In this document: positions 10,672 to 20,041 of the stretch, one piece after another
Layout: every line of letters begins with the position of its first letter
Numbering within the stretch: position 1 is the stretch's first letter
Assembly: GCA_024687745.1 (NCBI GenBank)
Contig: JAILEM010000182.1
Coordinates: 1 to 64,000, forward strand
Length of the DNA stretch: 64,000 bases
Origin: Lachnospiraceae bacterium
Lineage (GTDB): Bacteria; Bacillota; Clostridia; Lachnospirales; Lachnospiraceae
Direction: 5' to 3'
Translations under genes and position numbers: made by a program
Notes under the pieces: generated by a model
What the model was told of the DNA's origin: nothing
What the model saw: only the letters and a program-made list of their open reading frames with translations
Database searches by the model: none

Positions 10672-11595
10672 ATGAATCCTATAGTTGAAGTTTTAAATAC
10701 AGTGCTTCCGGTACTTTTAATGCTTGCGATCGGTGTTCTCTGCAGAAGAACAGCTCTTCTTTCAAGGGAAGGTATAAATGCTTTAAAAAATGTAGCGGTT
10801 AATATCTGCCTGACGGCTGTAATGCTGAATGCTTTTGCTTCTATGAGATATTCGGCAAATAATATAATTCTCACCCTGATGATGTTTTTGATATGTCTTT
10901 TAGGGTGGGCTTTAGGTAAGCTTATCAACAGGTTTTTTAAGACTTCACCATTTCTTCCTTTCCTTACAACGGGTTTTGAAGCCGGAATGCTCGGGTATTC
11001 ACTTTTTACAATTCTTTATGGTTCTGAAAGGATATCTGAATTTGCCTGTATTGATCTTGGACAGGTGCTTTTTGTTTTTACTCTGTACAAGATGCTTCTT
11101 GGAAAGGAAAACAATGAAAGGACGGATTTTTCAAAGCTTTTTGTTGAAATGATAAAGTCTCCTACTATTATAGCGATAATAGTAGGAGTAATACTTGGTG
11201 TAACCGGTATTTATGAAGCGCTTATCCCATCCGGGATAAGCAGTGTAATGGATTCCTGTACTGATTTTATAAGTGCTCCGACTGCAGGAATAATTCTTAT
11301 AACTATCGGGTATGATCTTGTTCTTGATAATATTCCCTGGAAAAATGTCTGTACAACTGCAGTATCCAGAATAGCTATAATGCTTATACTGAGAATAGTT
11401 GCCGGATTTATTGTAAATGCCTTTTCTATGGGACAGGAACTTGACCTGGCACTCAATGTTATGTTCATCCTTCCGCCGCCTTATGTACTTCCGGTATTTG
11501 CCGATGACGAGAAACAAAGAAGTTATGTTTCATCTTCACTTTCAGTGATAACGGTTATTACCGTTATTTGCTTTATTATTCTTGCGGCGATATGA
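10672..11595 (+). CDS. AEC family transporter
   Basis: About 8-10 TM helices; auxin-efflux-carrier-like architecture and sequence. Confidence 0.75.
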   Translation: MNPIVEVLNTVLPVLLMLAIGVLCRRTALLSREGINALKNVAVNICLTAVMLNAFASMRYSANNIILTLMMFLICLLGWALGKLINRFFKTSPFLPFLTTGFEAGMLGYSLFTILYGSERISEFACIDLGQVLFVFTLYKMLLGKENNERTDFSKLFVEMIKSPTIIAIIVGVILGVTGIYEALIPSGISSVMDSCTDFISAPTAGIILITIGYDLVLDNIPWKNVCTTAVSRIAIMLILRIVAGFIVNAFSMGQELDLALNVMFILPPPYVLPVFADDEKQRSYVSSSLSVITVITVICFIILAAI

Positions 11596-11655
11596 TCTAT
11601 ATAATGTCTTAATCTGTTTTCCAAAAGATCAACAGGAATGTAATATACGGATCAG

Positions 11656-13398
11656 TTAATTAATTTTATGATCTGCCTCTTTTCCTGTATCCTCAAATTC
11701 TACGATACGTCCCTGTCCGTAAGGATCTCCATATGTCTCAGAATCAATATTTCCTCCAAGTGTATCTACGATATAATCGATAAGAACCTGGTTATCAAGT
11801 TTGACGGATTCCTGAAGTACTTCACAGTCCTTAAACATGCTGTACCCGTCACCCATATTTAACAACATATAATCATGAGATGCTATAGAATAGGTTTTTT
11901 CCGGATCTAAAGGTTTATCTCCTACCATAACATTTTTTACGCGGTATTCACCGCCAACTCCTGTAAACATTCCTTCATCATCAGAAGTACAGCTGCTGTC
12001 AATATATGTATGTATTTCATAGGTTAATCCTGAAACCTGGAGGAATGCTCCGGATTCTCCCGGGGTAACACGACTTCCCCACTCAAGTGCATCAAGTATC
12101 TGCTGACCGGTGGCTTCAACAACTGTTAGCATATTTCCGAAAGGATGAACTTTAAGGATGTCATTGAGTGTGATATCTCCTTCTGCTATATTTGACCTTA
12201 TGCCACCACCATTTACAAAGGCTATATCTGAACCGGCCTGATCTCTGTATGCATCGGCACAAAGATCTCCAAGATTTGTTTCCATTCTTCTTACTATTCT
12301 TACCGGCTTACCGTCTTCAACCTCCTCAGGGTCGTTGATAGTTAATTCGACATCAGTATGTGCGACCACTTCTTCGAGCCTTTCATTGAGTTCATCAGTT
12401 GCTTCTTTAAGTTCAGGTGTCATTTCATTTTCAAGGCCGAAAAGCTCAGAAGCGGATAAATCGTTATTATAACTGTAAAGTCCGGTATCCACACTTCCAT
12501 CTTCAGCGCTGATCTTTAACCAGCCTATGCCGTTCATTTTTGTTCCGCAGGCCTGACGTACGACATCTTCTCCGTTTTTATTTTTCATGACTACTTTGTC
12601 ACAGTCATGGCTATGTCCATCAAGAAATGCATCTATTCCCGTTGTATTTGCTATCACATCCGCATATGTCCAGGGCTCACACGCAGCTTCATTTCCCATG
12701 TGTCCCATGATGATCACATATTGAGCACCCTCTTTCCTTGCATCATCTGTTGCCTGCTGAACTGCATCATAAAGAGCTTTACCTGAATTATCCTGGAAAA
12801 AACCATAAATAAATTTTCCGTTTTCATCCATAAAGTATTTAGGTGTTGAGGATATAAGTGTCTTGGGAGTTGTTACTCCTACAAAGGCTATCTTCACTCC
12901 GTCAAATTCTTTTATGATATATGGATCGAATACAAGCTTTCCTTCCTTATTAAAATTACAGCTTATATAGGGAAAATCTGCCATTTTTACAAGCTCTAAA
13001 AATCTGTCCATACCGTAATCAAATTCATGGTTTCCGGGGATGGCTATATCATATTTCAATGCATTCATCAAGGTGATATCAGCTTCACCTTCTGTCATTG
13101 TACCAAGAGGTTCTCCCTGTATTGAGTCACCGTTGTCAACCAACATAAGATGACAGTCAGTTTTTTTTGTCTGATCGATGACCTGTTGTAAACCTATATA
13201 TCCGAAATTTTGATCTACACCGCAGTGAACATCGCTTGTAAACAGAACCATCAGATCCTTTTTTAGTGTTTCCTTTTCTGTCGCGCTTTCAGCCTCTGCC
13301 GAATTGTCACTCTTTGATTTATTCGTATCAGCATTAACGCAAACGCTGCTCATTGTCAGTGCAAGAAGTATCATAAGTGCAAATATTTTCTTTTTCAC
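11656..13398 (-). CDS. Secreted 5'-nucleotidase / UDP-sugar hydrolase-like metallophosphoesterase
   Basis: Signal peptide; FTSDVHCG, DNGDSIQG, PGNHEFDYG, GHSHD and the C-terminal FVNGGGIRSNI / HPFGNML motifs. Confidence 0.88.
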   Translation of the reverse strand: MKKKIFALMILLALTMSSVCVNADTNKSKSDNSAEAESATEKETLKKDLMVLFTSDVHCGVDQNFGYIGLQQVIDQTKKTDCHLMLVDNGDSIQGEPLGTMTEGEADITLMNALKYDIAIPGNHEFDYGMDRFLELVKMADFPYISCNFNKEGKLVFDPYIIKEFDGVKIAFVGVTTPKTLISSTPKYFMDENGKFIYGFFQDNSGKALYDAVQQATDDARKEGAQYVIIMGHMGNEAACEPWTYADVIANTTGIDAFLDGHSHDCDKVVMKNKNGEDVVRQACGTKMNGIGWLKISAEDGSVDTGLYSYNNDLSASELFGLENEMTPELKEATDELNERLEEVVAHTDVELTINDPEEVEDGKPVRIVRRMETNLGDLCADAYRDQAGSDIAFVNGGGIRSNIAEGDITLNDILKVHPFGNMLTVVEATGQQILDALEWGSRVTPGESGAFLQVSGLTYEIHTYIDSSCTSDDEGMFTGVGGEYRVKNVMVGDKPLDPEKTYSIASHDYMLLNMGDGYSMFKDCEVLQESVKLDNQVLIDYIVDTLGGNIDSETYGDPYGQGRIVEFEDTGKEADHKIN

Positions 13399-13522
13399 AA
13401 ATTATTCCCCCGTTTCCTGAAATATAAAGTAAATACTGTTTACATAGTAAATAGTAGCATGAACAAAAGACAATCTCAATAGGATAAAAACCAAACTTTT
13501 CACAAAGATCAGTGTGACACTA

Positions 13523-14458
13523 TCATATATCCAATCTCAACTGCATATCTATCCAACTAGATTGATCGGCCTTGTGAATAGTGTCTTCATGCATAGTACC
13601 ACCTATCAGAAATGGTGATTTCGGGTCATGTTTTATAATATTTTCTCTTACCAATGCTGCATTTGTATTTGCATAACAGTATTTACAGAGATGACCGCAG
13701 GTATCATATGCCCCTATATCATTTCCTAGAAGACAGGTACATTCCCCGTCACGCTGGTTTTTCCTTCCCTTTTGTACGCAAAGTCTCTTATTAAGAGCTT
13801 TTTCATATGTTTTTACACTCATACAGCCTGAACAATCTGCTCCATATTGTTCCAGTTCAGTTCCTTCTGCACAGGGTTTCAGCGTCATTCCACATTTACC
13901 GGCTATATCTATGAAAGCTTTACCGATTGTTATTTTATCTTTTTGACAGACATTTCTTGCTTGGGGGAAATTGCGTTCGACTTTTTTATAAATATCGATA
14001 AAGCTGATAACGCAAGTCTCTGTGTACCCCTTCAGATTCTTTGCCATCTTCTCAAATTCAGATATATGCCATCCCACAGAGTGCTCGAGATCGACAAGTA
14101 TGGGATCATAACGCCATCCTATACTGTCTACTCCGACTATATCCGAAAGCTTTTTAAAGTCTTCCATTACTTTTTGTTTATCTGGAACATTTGGTTCAAT
14201 ATCCTTTCCGTAGGGAGTAATGGTTACAAACCAATACTGACCATAGGGCTTAAGATAGTCCATTTTTGTAAGCATCGGGGCTGGATTTTTTGTACAAAAT
14301 CCGATCAGATCGACAACATCAGGCGAAAGATCATACTTTGTTACCTGATATGGATTATAGGGATTTCTTACAAGTACATATCCTTCCTTTATACGGTTTA
14401 TCAGCCATTCGGAATAGAATGCCGGAATATCGGTTCGCATTCCTGTTTGAATGATCAT
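13523..14458 (-). CDS. DUF1848 family protein
   Basis: MIIQTGMRTDIPAFYSEWLINRI and conserved C-terminal Cys cluster CGHLCKYCYAN. Confidence 0.85.
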   Translation of the reverse strand: MIIQTGMRTDIPAFYSEWLINRIKEGYVLVRNPYNPYQVTKYDLSPDVVDLIGFCTKNPAPMLTKMDYLKPYGQYWFVTITPYGKDIEPNVPDKQKVMEDFKKLSDIVGVDSIGWRYDPILVDLEHSVGWHISEFEKMAKNLKGYTETCVISFIDIYKKVERNFPQARNVCQKDKITIGKAFIDIAGKCGMTLKPCAEGTELEQYGADCSGCMSVKTYEKALNKRLCVQKGRKNQRDGECTCLLGNDIGAYDTCGHLCKYCYANTNAALVRENIIKHDPKSPFLIGGTMHEDTIHKADQSSWIDMQLRLDI

Positions 14459-14462
14459 AACA

Positions 14463-15383
14463 TCACTCCCTTAATTCTATGAGTACTTCTCCTATATCTT
14501 TGTCAATACAGATGCTTCTGTGACTGATCTCGTTTGGACAGAACGCTTCTCCATAATTGATGCATCCATATATTGCCCGTTTATTTGCTAAAGTCATCTG
14601 CCAGAATGGATATTTTATTATACCCGGAGTATTGCCTCCTACACCGAGTTCAAGGAAAAGTATATGAAGATTCTTGTGTTTTCGGATATAATCCGAATAA
14701 GCGGCAGAAGCTTTTTTCCAGCCTTCATCTTCCACAAAAGAGTCATCTGCCCTGAGATTGGTTGTCATATCAGATCCGTCCTCAATACATTTAGGGATGA
14801 TTTCTGTCGGAATAGTCATCAATATGCCATTTTCAGGCATTTCAAATATACCATCACTGTTTTTTATAAACCCCTGGGCATCCATTGCTTTCATAACCCA
14901 TTCTTCATTGTCGAAGGTTTTATTAATTGATGGATTAACACTTTGAAACAAACCATAATCACCCTGAGTATAGAAGAGCTTTTTTTTATTAAATCCGGAC
15001 TTTTGGAAACAGTGATCTACATTTGTCGTGATAACAAAATAATCCTTATTTTTTACTAACTCAAAAAGTTCATTATAAACCGGCTTTGGTGCATCGAGAT
15101 ATCTGTTGATATAGATATATCTCGCCCAGTAAGCCCAGAATTCTTCCTTTGTTGAATATGGATAAAATCCGCCTGAATACATATCTTTAAAACCATATTT
15201 TAAAGAAAAATCAGAAAACCATTTATCAAAGCGTTCTCCATTGTATATAAAACCTGCGGATGTAGAAAGACCGGCACCTGCGCCGATCACTATAGCATCT
15301 GCATTTTCGATCTCATTTTTAAGTTTTTTTATCTTTTCTTCTTTTGTTTCATTATAATAATTATTTTTATATAAGTTTTTCAT
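14463..15383 (-). CDS. SirTM-type (macrodomain-linked) sirtuin, Sir2 family
   Basis: ADAIVIGAGAGLSTSAGF and TTNVDHCFQKSGF; lies directly downstream of a macrodomain gene. ORF opens at 15413 but the Met at 15383 (MKNLYKNNYYN) is a plausible start. Confidence 0.85.
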   Translation of the reverse strand: MKNLYKNNYYNETKEEKIKKLKNEIENADAIVIGAGAGLSTSAGFIYNGERFDKWFSDFSLKYGFKDMYSGGFYPYSTKEEFWAYWARYIYINRYLDAPKPVYNELFELVKNKDYFVITTNVDHCFQKSGFNKKKLFYTQGDYGLFQSVNPSINKTFDNEEWVMKAMDAQGFIKNSDGIFEMPENGILMTIPTEIIPKCIEDGSDMTTNLRADDSFVEDEGWKKASAAYSDYIRKHKNLHILFLELGVGGNTPGIIKYPFWQMTLANKRAIYGCINYGEAFCPNEISHRSICIDKDIGEVLIELRE

Positions 15384-16164
15384 AAATAATCCTGTCCTCA
15401 TCCGTAAAAACATTGAAGATTATTCTCTCTATCCTTTCAGGATTCCTGTCTAGCCACTTTTTTACAGTACCAACTGCTATTTCTGCCGCTCTCTCATTTG
15501 GAAATCGGAAGACACCGGTAGATATACAGCAAAAAGCTACACTCTGTAATCTGTTTTCTACGCACATTTTTAATATATTTATATAACAGTCAGCAAGATC
15601 CTTTTCCAACTCAGGGGTAAGTCTGTTCTGTACTATAGGTCCTACTATATGTATTATTTTCCTTGACGGAAGGTTATAAGCATCTGTTAATAAAGGAACT
15701 GCAGTTGGCTGCTCGTAGTCTTTTCCGTATTTTATTCTTAGTTTCGTCATTTTCCTGCTGCATTCAGCTCTTAACTGTATTCCTGCATATGTATGAATGC
15801 AATTATCAATACAGGTATGCATAGGGACAAAACAACCAAGCATTTGTGAATTGGCGGCGTTAACTATAGCATCTACTGATAGTCTTGTGATATCTCCCTG
15901 CCAGATGGATAAACTATTTTTGATGGCGGGTATATCTTTGGGTTCAACTATACCCTTTTCTTTTGCGCATTCCTTTAGATATTCATTTTGAATTTTAAGT
16001 ACCTCTGGAGAGATGGTTTTAGGCATACGGACATTCATCAGGGAACGTAGGATACGTTTCTTTTCCATTATATCCAAAGGAACATCAGGATTTTTATAAT
16101 CTTCTGAATCATTTATAAATTCTTTAATCAGATAGTTAAGTCGTTCAACCTGTTTCATATTCAT
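15367..16164 (-). CDS. Zn-type macrodomain protein (protein-ADP-ribose hydrolase)
   Basis: WQGDITRLSVDAIVNAANSQMLGCFVPMHTCIDNCIHTYAG and CCISTGVFRFPNERAAEIA. Confidence 0.9.
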   Translation of the reverse strand: MNMKQVERLNYLIKEFINDSEDYKNPDVPLDIMEKKRILRSLMNVRMPKTISPEVLKIQNEYLKECAKEKGIVEPKDIPAIKNSLSIWQGDITRLSVDAIVNAANSQMLGCFVPMHTCIDNCIHTYAGIQLRAECSRKMTKLRIKYGKDYEQPTAVPLLTDAYNLPSRKIIHIVGPIVQNRLTPELEKDLADCYINILKMCVENRLQSVAFCCISTGVFRFPNERAAEIAVGTVKKWLDRNPERIERIIFNVFTDEDRIIYEKLI

Positions 16165-16175
16165 AAAAACACTCC

Positions 16176-16601
16176 TTAAAGTGTAAATATTCTTTTTTTC
16201 ATGTCCGTATGAAGACTTGATAATTCTATCGTTACATCATCCAATGTAAAGGGTAACACATCTTTATTATCTTTGTTTTTGCATATTTTTTTAAGGATCT
16301 GACTTGAAGCAATAACCTTTTTTCTTATATCTGTATTATTAACGAACCTAACTTTGCCGTCAATGCGGATCCACTGAGTTGTCTCTCTGTCTGCTACCGT
16401 AATCTCAACATACGGATTCTTTAAAAGCTCTATATATGTCTGTTGGGTTTTCATCACATCAAACCAGAGTTTTCCGTCTTCCTCATACTTAAATTCGAAG
16501 GGCTTTACCTTGGGTTTTCCGTCCATTCCGATAACACCTATATATTGCATGGGGTGATCTTTGAGAATATCCAAAACTATATCCATATCTTTCCTGTTCA
16601 T
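16176..16601 (-). CDS. Pyridoxamine 5'-phosphate oxidase-like flavin-binding protein
   Basis: 141 aa; GKPKVKPFEFKYEEDGKLWFDVMKTQQTYIELLKNPYVEI split-barrel pattern. Confidence 0.8.
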   Translation of the reverse strand: MNRKDMDIVLDILKDHPMQYIGVIGMDGKPKVKPFEFKYEEDGKLWFDVMKTQQTYIELLKNPYVEITVADRETTQWIRIDGKVRFVNNTDIRKKVIASSQILKKICKNKDNKDVLPFTLDDVTIELSSLHTDMKKRIFTL

Positions 16602-17185
16602 TCCCTTACCACCTTCACTCTGCCCTCGCGTCTTTTTTTGATATCAGGATATTTTCCATTAACATATCCTAAAAGAACGAAACATTTGCATTCCATATTT
16701 TGGGGAATATCCCATTTTCTCAGATATTCCTGACCTTCAGGAGTCATAAATGTTTCTTCTCCTCTTGCCACAATGCATGATGCCAGACCTAGATCATAGG
16801 CCTCAAGTACCATATTTTCGGAGATACAAAATGCATCCGGAATGTTATAAAGAAAGTTTTTCTGGGCAAATACAGCAATAACTGTCGGGGCACCGTAGAA
16901 TCCGCTTTTTATGGAAGGATCATCGATCAAAGAGGGTTGTTCTTCAGATACATACCCGCCTGAAAGTCTATCTCTTCTCATACAACCGGCATTTAGTCTT
17001 CCTACCTTTTCTACGAGCTCTTTATCATTCATTACCAACAACATGGAACGTTGTCCGCCGCCGGCATTTGGAGCATACAGACCGGCTTCTATTATCTTAT
17101 TAAGATCATCTTCTCTGATCTTCTGATCTGTATATTTTCTGATCGAACGACGTTCTTTTATTATATCTAAAAGGTCCTTATTCAT
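16598..17185 (-). CDS. Nitroreductase family protein
   Basis: IKERRSIRKYTDQKI, GLYAPNAGGGQ, CIVARGEE, GYVNGKYP; overlaps the next gene by 4 bp. Confidence 0.88.
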   Translation of the reverse strand: MNKDLLDIIKERRSIRKYTDQKIREDDLNKIIEAGLYAPNAGGGQRSMLLVMNDKELVEKVGRLNAGCMRRDRLSGGYVSEEQPSLIDDPSIKSGFYGAPTVIAVFAQKNFLYNIPDAFCISENMVLEAYDLGLASCIVARGEETFMTPEGQEYLRKWDIPQNMECKCFVLLGYVNGKYPDIKKRREGRVKVVRE

Positions 17186-17204
17186 GATATATTTTCTCCT
17201 TTTC

Positions 17205-18272
17205 TTATCCTGTCATCAGCTCGTCCTTACAAGGGCTTGTTTCTAACCAACATTGGGGATCTTCGGCATAAAAATCACCATAAGTTCCCTTTGCCACTGC
17301 AGGACAGCCTCTGCACCAAGCCAGAAGCTTACATTTGCTGCATTTATTGAATTTTGAATAGTCACGGTATTCCTCAACCTTCTCTATCCATAAATCCTTC
17401 AGACGATCCTTAAATACATTTCCGACTCTGCTGTCTTTTACTCTTCTGCAGGCATAAACTTCACCGGTAGGAAGAATTGTAATATGACAGTTGCCACAGT
17501 TACACCCTCCATAGATCATGCCCTCTTTTGCAGTCTCAGGGATTCTGAAATCGCCAACTTCATATTGATAAAGTGTCCAGAGATGATCTTTAAGGGTAAA
17601 ATATGTAACACATTCAGGATCATTTCGGTATTTTTTGTATTTTTTATCACAGGCCTCCAACAGGGCTCTGTATTCAATGGGACTTATGCCTGTGCTTTTC
17701 TCATTACTTGTGGGAACATATCTTGCAAAAGCAAATACATCAGTTTTTGATTTTACTACAGTATCAATGATGTCAGGAATTTCTTTTATGTTCACTGAAG
17801 AAACGGTCGTCATGACTACAGATGTAATACCGGAATTATTGATCATTCCGATCTTTTCCACAGTTTCGTCAAAAGAACCCGGTTTTCTGAACCAATCATG
17901 TGTATTTCTCGTTCCGTCGATAGAAAGCTGATACTTGTCACACCCGTATTTCTTTAATCGTATAAGGATTTCATCTGTCAGATGAAAAGGATTACCAAGT
18001 ATAGTAAATGGAATCTCTTTCTTTTTTAATAATCCCATCAACTTCCAGAAATCAGGATGAAGGATCGGATCACCACCTGTGATGTAAAAATAAGGGGATC
18101 TTTTGTAAGTATTGCAGAATTCCTCGACATTTTTCACAACCGTTTTCATCTCATTCCATGTCATTGAATCCAGTTTCTTACATGTATTTTCCGCAAATAT
18201 ATAACAATGCTTACATCTTTGGTCACATTCCTCCGTTATATGCCATTGAAATGCAAAATATTGTCCCATCAA
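17205..18272 (-). CDS. Radical SAM/SPASM enzyme, probable ACG(X)-repeat peptide maturase
   Basis: CDQRCKHC (CxxxCxxC), ITGGDP, Cys-rich C-terminal SPASM region (CNCGNCH, CRR, CSKCKLLAWCRGCP, CW); adjacent to an ACG-repeat peptide. Confidence 0.88.
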   Translation of the reverse strand: MMGQYFAFQWHITEECDQRCKHCYIFAENTCKKLDSMTWNEMKTVVKNVEEFCNTYKRSPYFYITGGDPILHPDFWKLMGLLKKKEIPFTILGNPFHLTDEILIRLKKYGCDKYQLSIDGTRNTHDWFRKPGSFDETVEKIGMINNSGITSVVMTTVSSVNIKEIPDIIDTVVKSKTDVFAFARYVPTSNEKSTGISPIEYRALLEACDKKYKKYRNDPECVTYFTLKDHLWTLYQYEVGDFRIPETAKEGMIYGGCNCGNCHITILPTGEVYACRRVKDSRVGNVFKDRLKDLWIEKVEEYRDYSKFNKCSKCKLLAWCRGCPAVAKGTYGDFYAEDPQCWLETSPCKDELMTG

Positions 18273-18322
18273 TCCTTCCTCCTGTTCTGAAAAATGTTTT
18301 TAAAGGTTATATTACCTTTATA

Positions 18323-18523
18323 TCAGGCTCCGCAAGCTGACGAAGGCTTTTCTTCAGGGGCTGAAGCACCACAAGCTGATGAAGGAGCTTCTTCAGGTGC
18401 TGAAGCACCACAGGCCGATGCAGGAGCTTCTGAGGGCTTCTCTGCTCCGCAAGCGCTCCCACAAGCTGAAGCAGCTTTTTCATTGTCATTTGCGTTCCAT
18501 CCTGATAAATTTGAAATTGCCAT
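18323..18523 (-). CDS. Cys-repeat RiPP-like precursor peptide (ACGX-type)
   Basis: MAISNLSGWNANDNEKAASACGSACGAEKPSEAPASACGASAPEEAPSSACGASAPEEKPSSACGA; strong RBS (GGAAAGG); immediately upstream of the radical SAM/SPASM gene. Confidence 0.85.
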   Translation of the reverse strand: MAISNLSGWNANDNEKAASACGSACGAEKPSEAPASACGASAPEEAPSSACGASAPEEKPSSACGA

Positions 18524-18578
18524 ATTTTTTTCCTTTCCGCAGTTCTCTGCTAAAAATTAATTTTACATTTGAATATTA

Positions 18579-18593
18579 ACAGTAAATAACTGT
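18579..18593. promoter_or_regulatory. Candidate LysR-type regulator box in divergent promoter
   Basis: Inverted repeat ACAGT-AAATA-ACTGT between the peptide gene and lysR. Confidence 0.45.
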
Positions 18594-18649
18594 ACTGTGA
18601 AATGAATATATGTTATTATTTATAAATAAATGGAATAAATAGGAGGATA

Positions 18650-19564
18650 ATGAAGTTGACTACTGCCCAACTTGAATGCTTTTTAAGCCTTGCCGGTACA
18701 CTTAATTATATGAAAACTTCTGAACAGCTTGGTCTGACACAGCCAGCGGTTACAAAACAGATACAATCTCTGGAAGCCGAGCTTGGCTGTAAACTTTTTA
18801 ACAGAACCACAAGGTCTGTAGCACTTACACAGGTCGGAACAGCTTTTCTTACGGATGCCAGCTCAATGATCGACACCTTTTATCATTCGATGGAGCGAAT
18901 ATCAAGCTTTCAGGAAAGAGAGCGGCATGCACTGCGAATTGGCTATATGGATCCACATACTATAAATCTTATAAGCCGAATACTTAAACCGCTTTTAATA
19001 TCAAAATCCAATGTAATACCTGAATTTATTCATGATCAGACAAATGCAAACCTAAGTCGTCTTGTAAATAGTCAGCTGGATATAATCGTTGGAATGAAGG
19101 ATGCAAAATTCAGAGATTCGGATATTAGTTTTACCCTGCTTCATGATGAATATTTTGTCTGTGTCATGCATAAGGATCATCCGTTAATAAGAAAATTGAA
19201 AATACAAAAAAAGGATAGGGTAACTACGGGTGATCTTTGGGATTATCGCCAGATCATATCTATCCCTCCCTATCTGTTGGGAAATTTTTTTTCAAGAGGC
19301 CGGCACATTGTTCCGGTAAATGATGATATGGATAATGCGATCTGTTCCAATGCCAACGAGGCCTATGGTCTTCTTCTTGCCGGCTTTGGTTATGCTTATC
19401 TTCCCGAACATGAGGTCATGGAACACCCTGATCTTGTTGTTTTTAAATGGGAAGAGTCTCCTCATGCGCCATTTGGAATATATAGTAAGGCATCAGTTTT
19501 TAAAAACAAGTCAACATCAGAGTATATTTTTATAAAAAATGCAAAAGAGATATACAAGATATGA
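18650..19564 (+). CDS. LysR family transcriptional regulator
   Basis: LECFLSLAGTLNYMKTSEQLGLTQPAVTKQIQSLEAELGCKLFNRT; RBS aggagg. Confidence 0.9.
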   Translation: MKLTTAQLECFLSLAGTLNYMKTSEQLGLTQPAVTKQIQSLEAELGCKLFNRTTRSVALTQVGTAFLTDASSMIDTFYHSMERISSFQERERHALRIGYMDPHTINLISRILKPLLISKSNVIPEFIHDQTNANLSRLVNSQLDIIVGMKDAKFRDSDISFTLLHDEYFVCVMHKDHPLIRKLKIQKKDRVTTGDLWDYRQIISIPPYLLGNFFSRGRHIVPVNDDMDNAICSNANEAYGLLLAGFGYAYLPEHEVMEHPDLVVFKWEESPHAPFGIYSKASVFKNKSTSEYIFIKNAKEIYKI

Positions 19565-19593
19565 TTATTATCTTGTATATCCCTGTATTTTTC
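19549..19593 (+). terminator. Intrinsic terminator overlapping lysR stop
   Basis: Perfect 13-bp stem GATATACAAGATA / TATCTTGTATATC, then a T-rich tail. Confidence 0.75.
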
Positions 19594-19594
19594 A

Positions 19595-20041
19595 TTATAA
19601 TTCTTTCCCCATTAATATGACTTTGTTTTCCTGAGTAAAACCGTATTTTTCATAAAATCCCGGAAGAAAACCTTCAGCTGCGGTTATAAGATGTACACCT
19701 ACTATTCCATGTGCTTTTATATCTTTAAGAAGCTTATCCATAAGTTGCTTTGCTATTCCTCTTTTCTGGTAAAACGGATCAACAGCCAGATCATTTATTT
19801 CAAATGTCCGACCATAATGAAATAACATGGATGTTCCCAGAATGAAGCCAAGGACTCTTCCGTCCTCTGTGTATTCAAGTCCATAGGACTGCTTTGATTC
19901 AAATATTTCCCGGACATGAATGACAGCATCCTCTTTTTTCCAGGGGTCATTCCACGGAGCTTTGGAAAATGCTGCTGCATATATCTCTCCATATCTTTCA
20001 AGATGTTCAATTGTACATTCTTGTATTACCTGATCTGACAT
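19595..20041 (-). CDS. GNAT family N-acetyltransferase
   Basis: INDLAVDPFYQKRGIAKQLMDKLL and FYEKYGF. Confidence 0.88.
   Translation of the reverse strand: MSDQVIQECTIEHLERYGEIYAAAFSKAPWNDPWKKEDAVIHVREIFESKQSYGLEYTEDGRVLGFILGTSMLFHYGRTFEINDLAVDPFYQKRGIAKQLMDKLLKDIKAHGIVGVHLITAAEGFLPGFYEKYGFTQENKVILMGKEL

Noticed and set aside
18294-18579. Alternative-frame ORFs 18294..18560 (+), 18307..18489 (-) and 18379..18579 (+)
   Set aside because: They overlap the Cys-repeat peptide; repeats make all frames open. Only 18323..18523 has a good RBS and a meaningful ACG periodicity next to the maturase.
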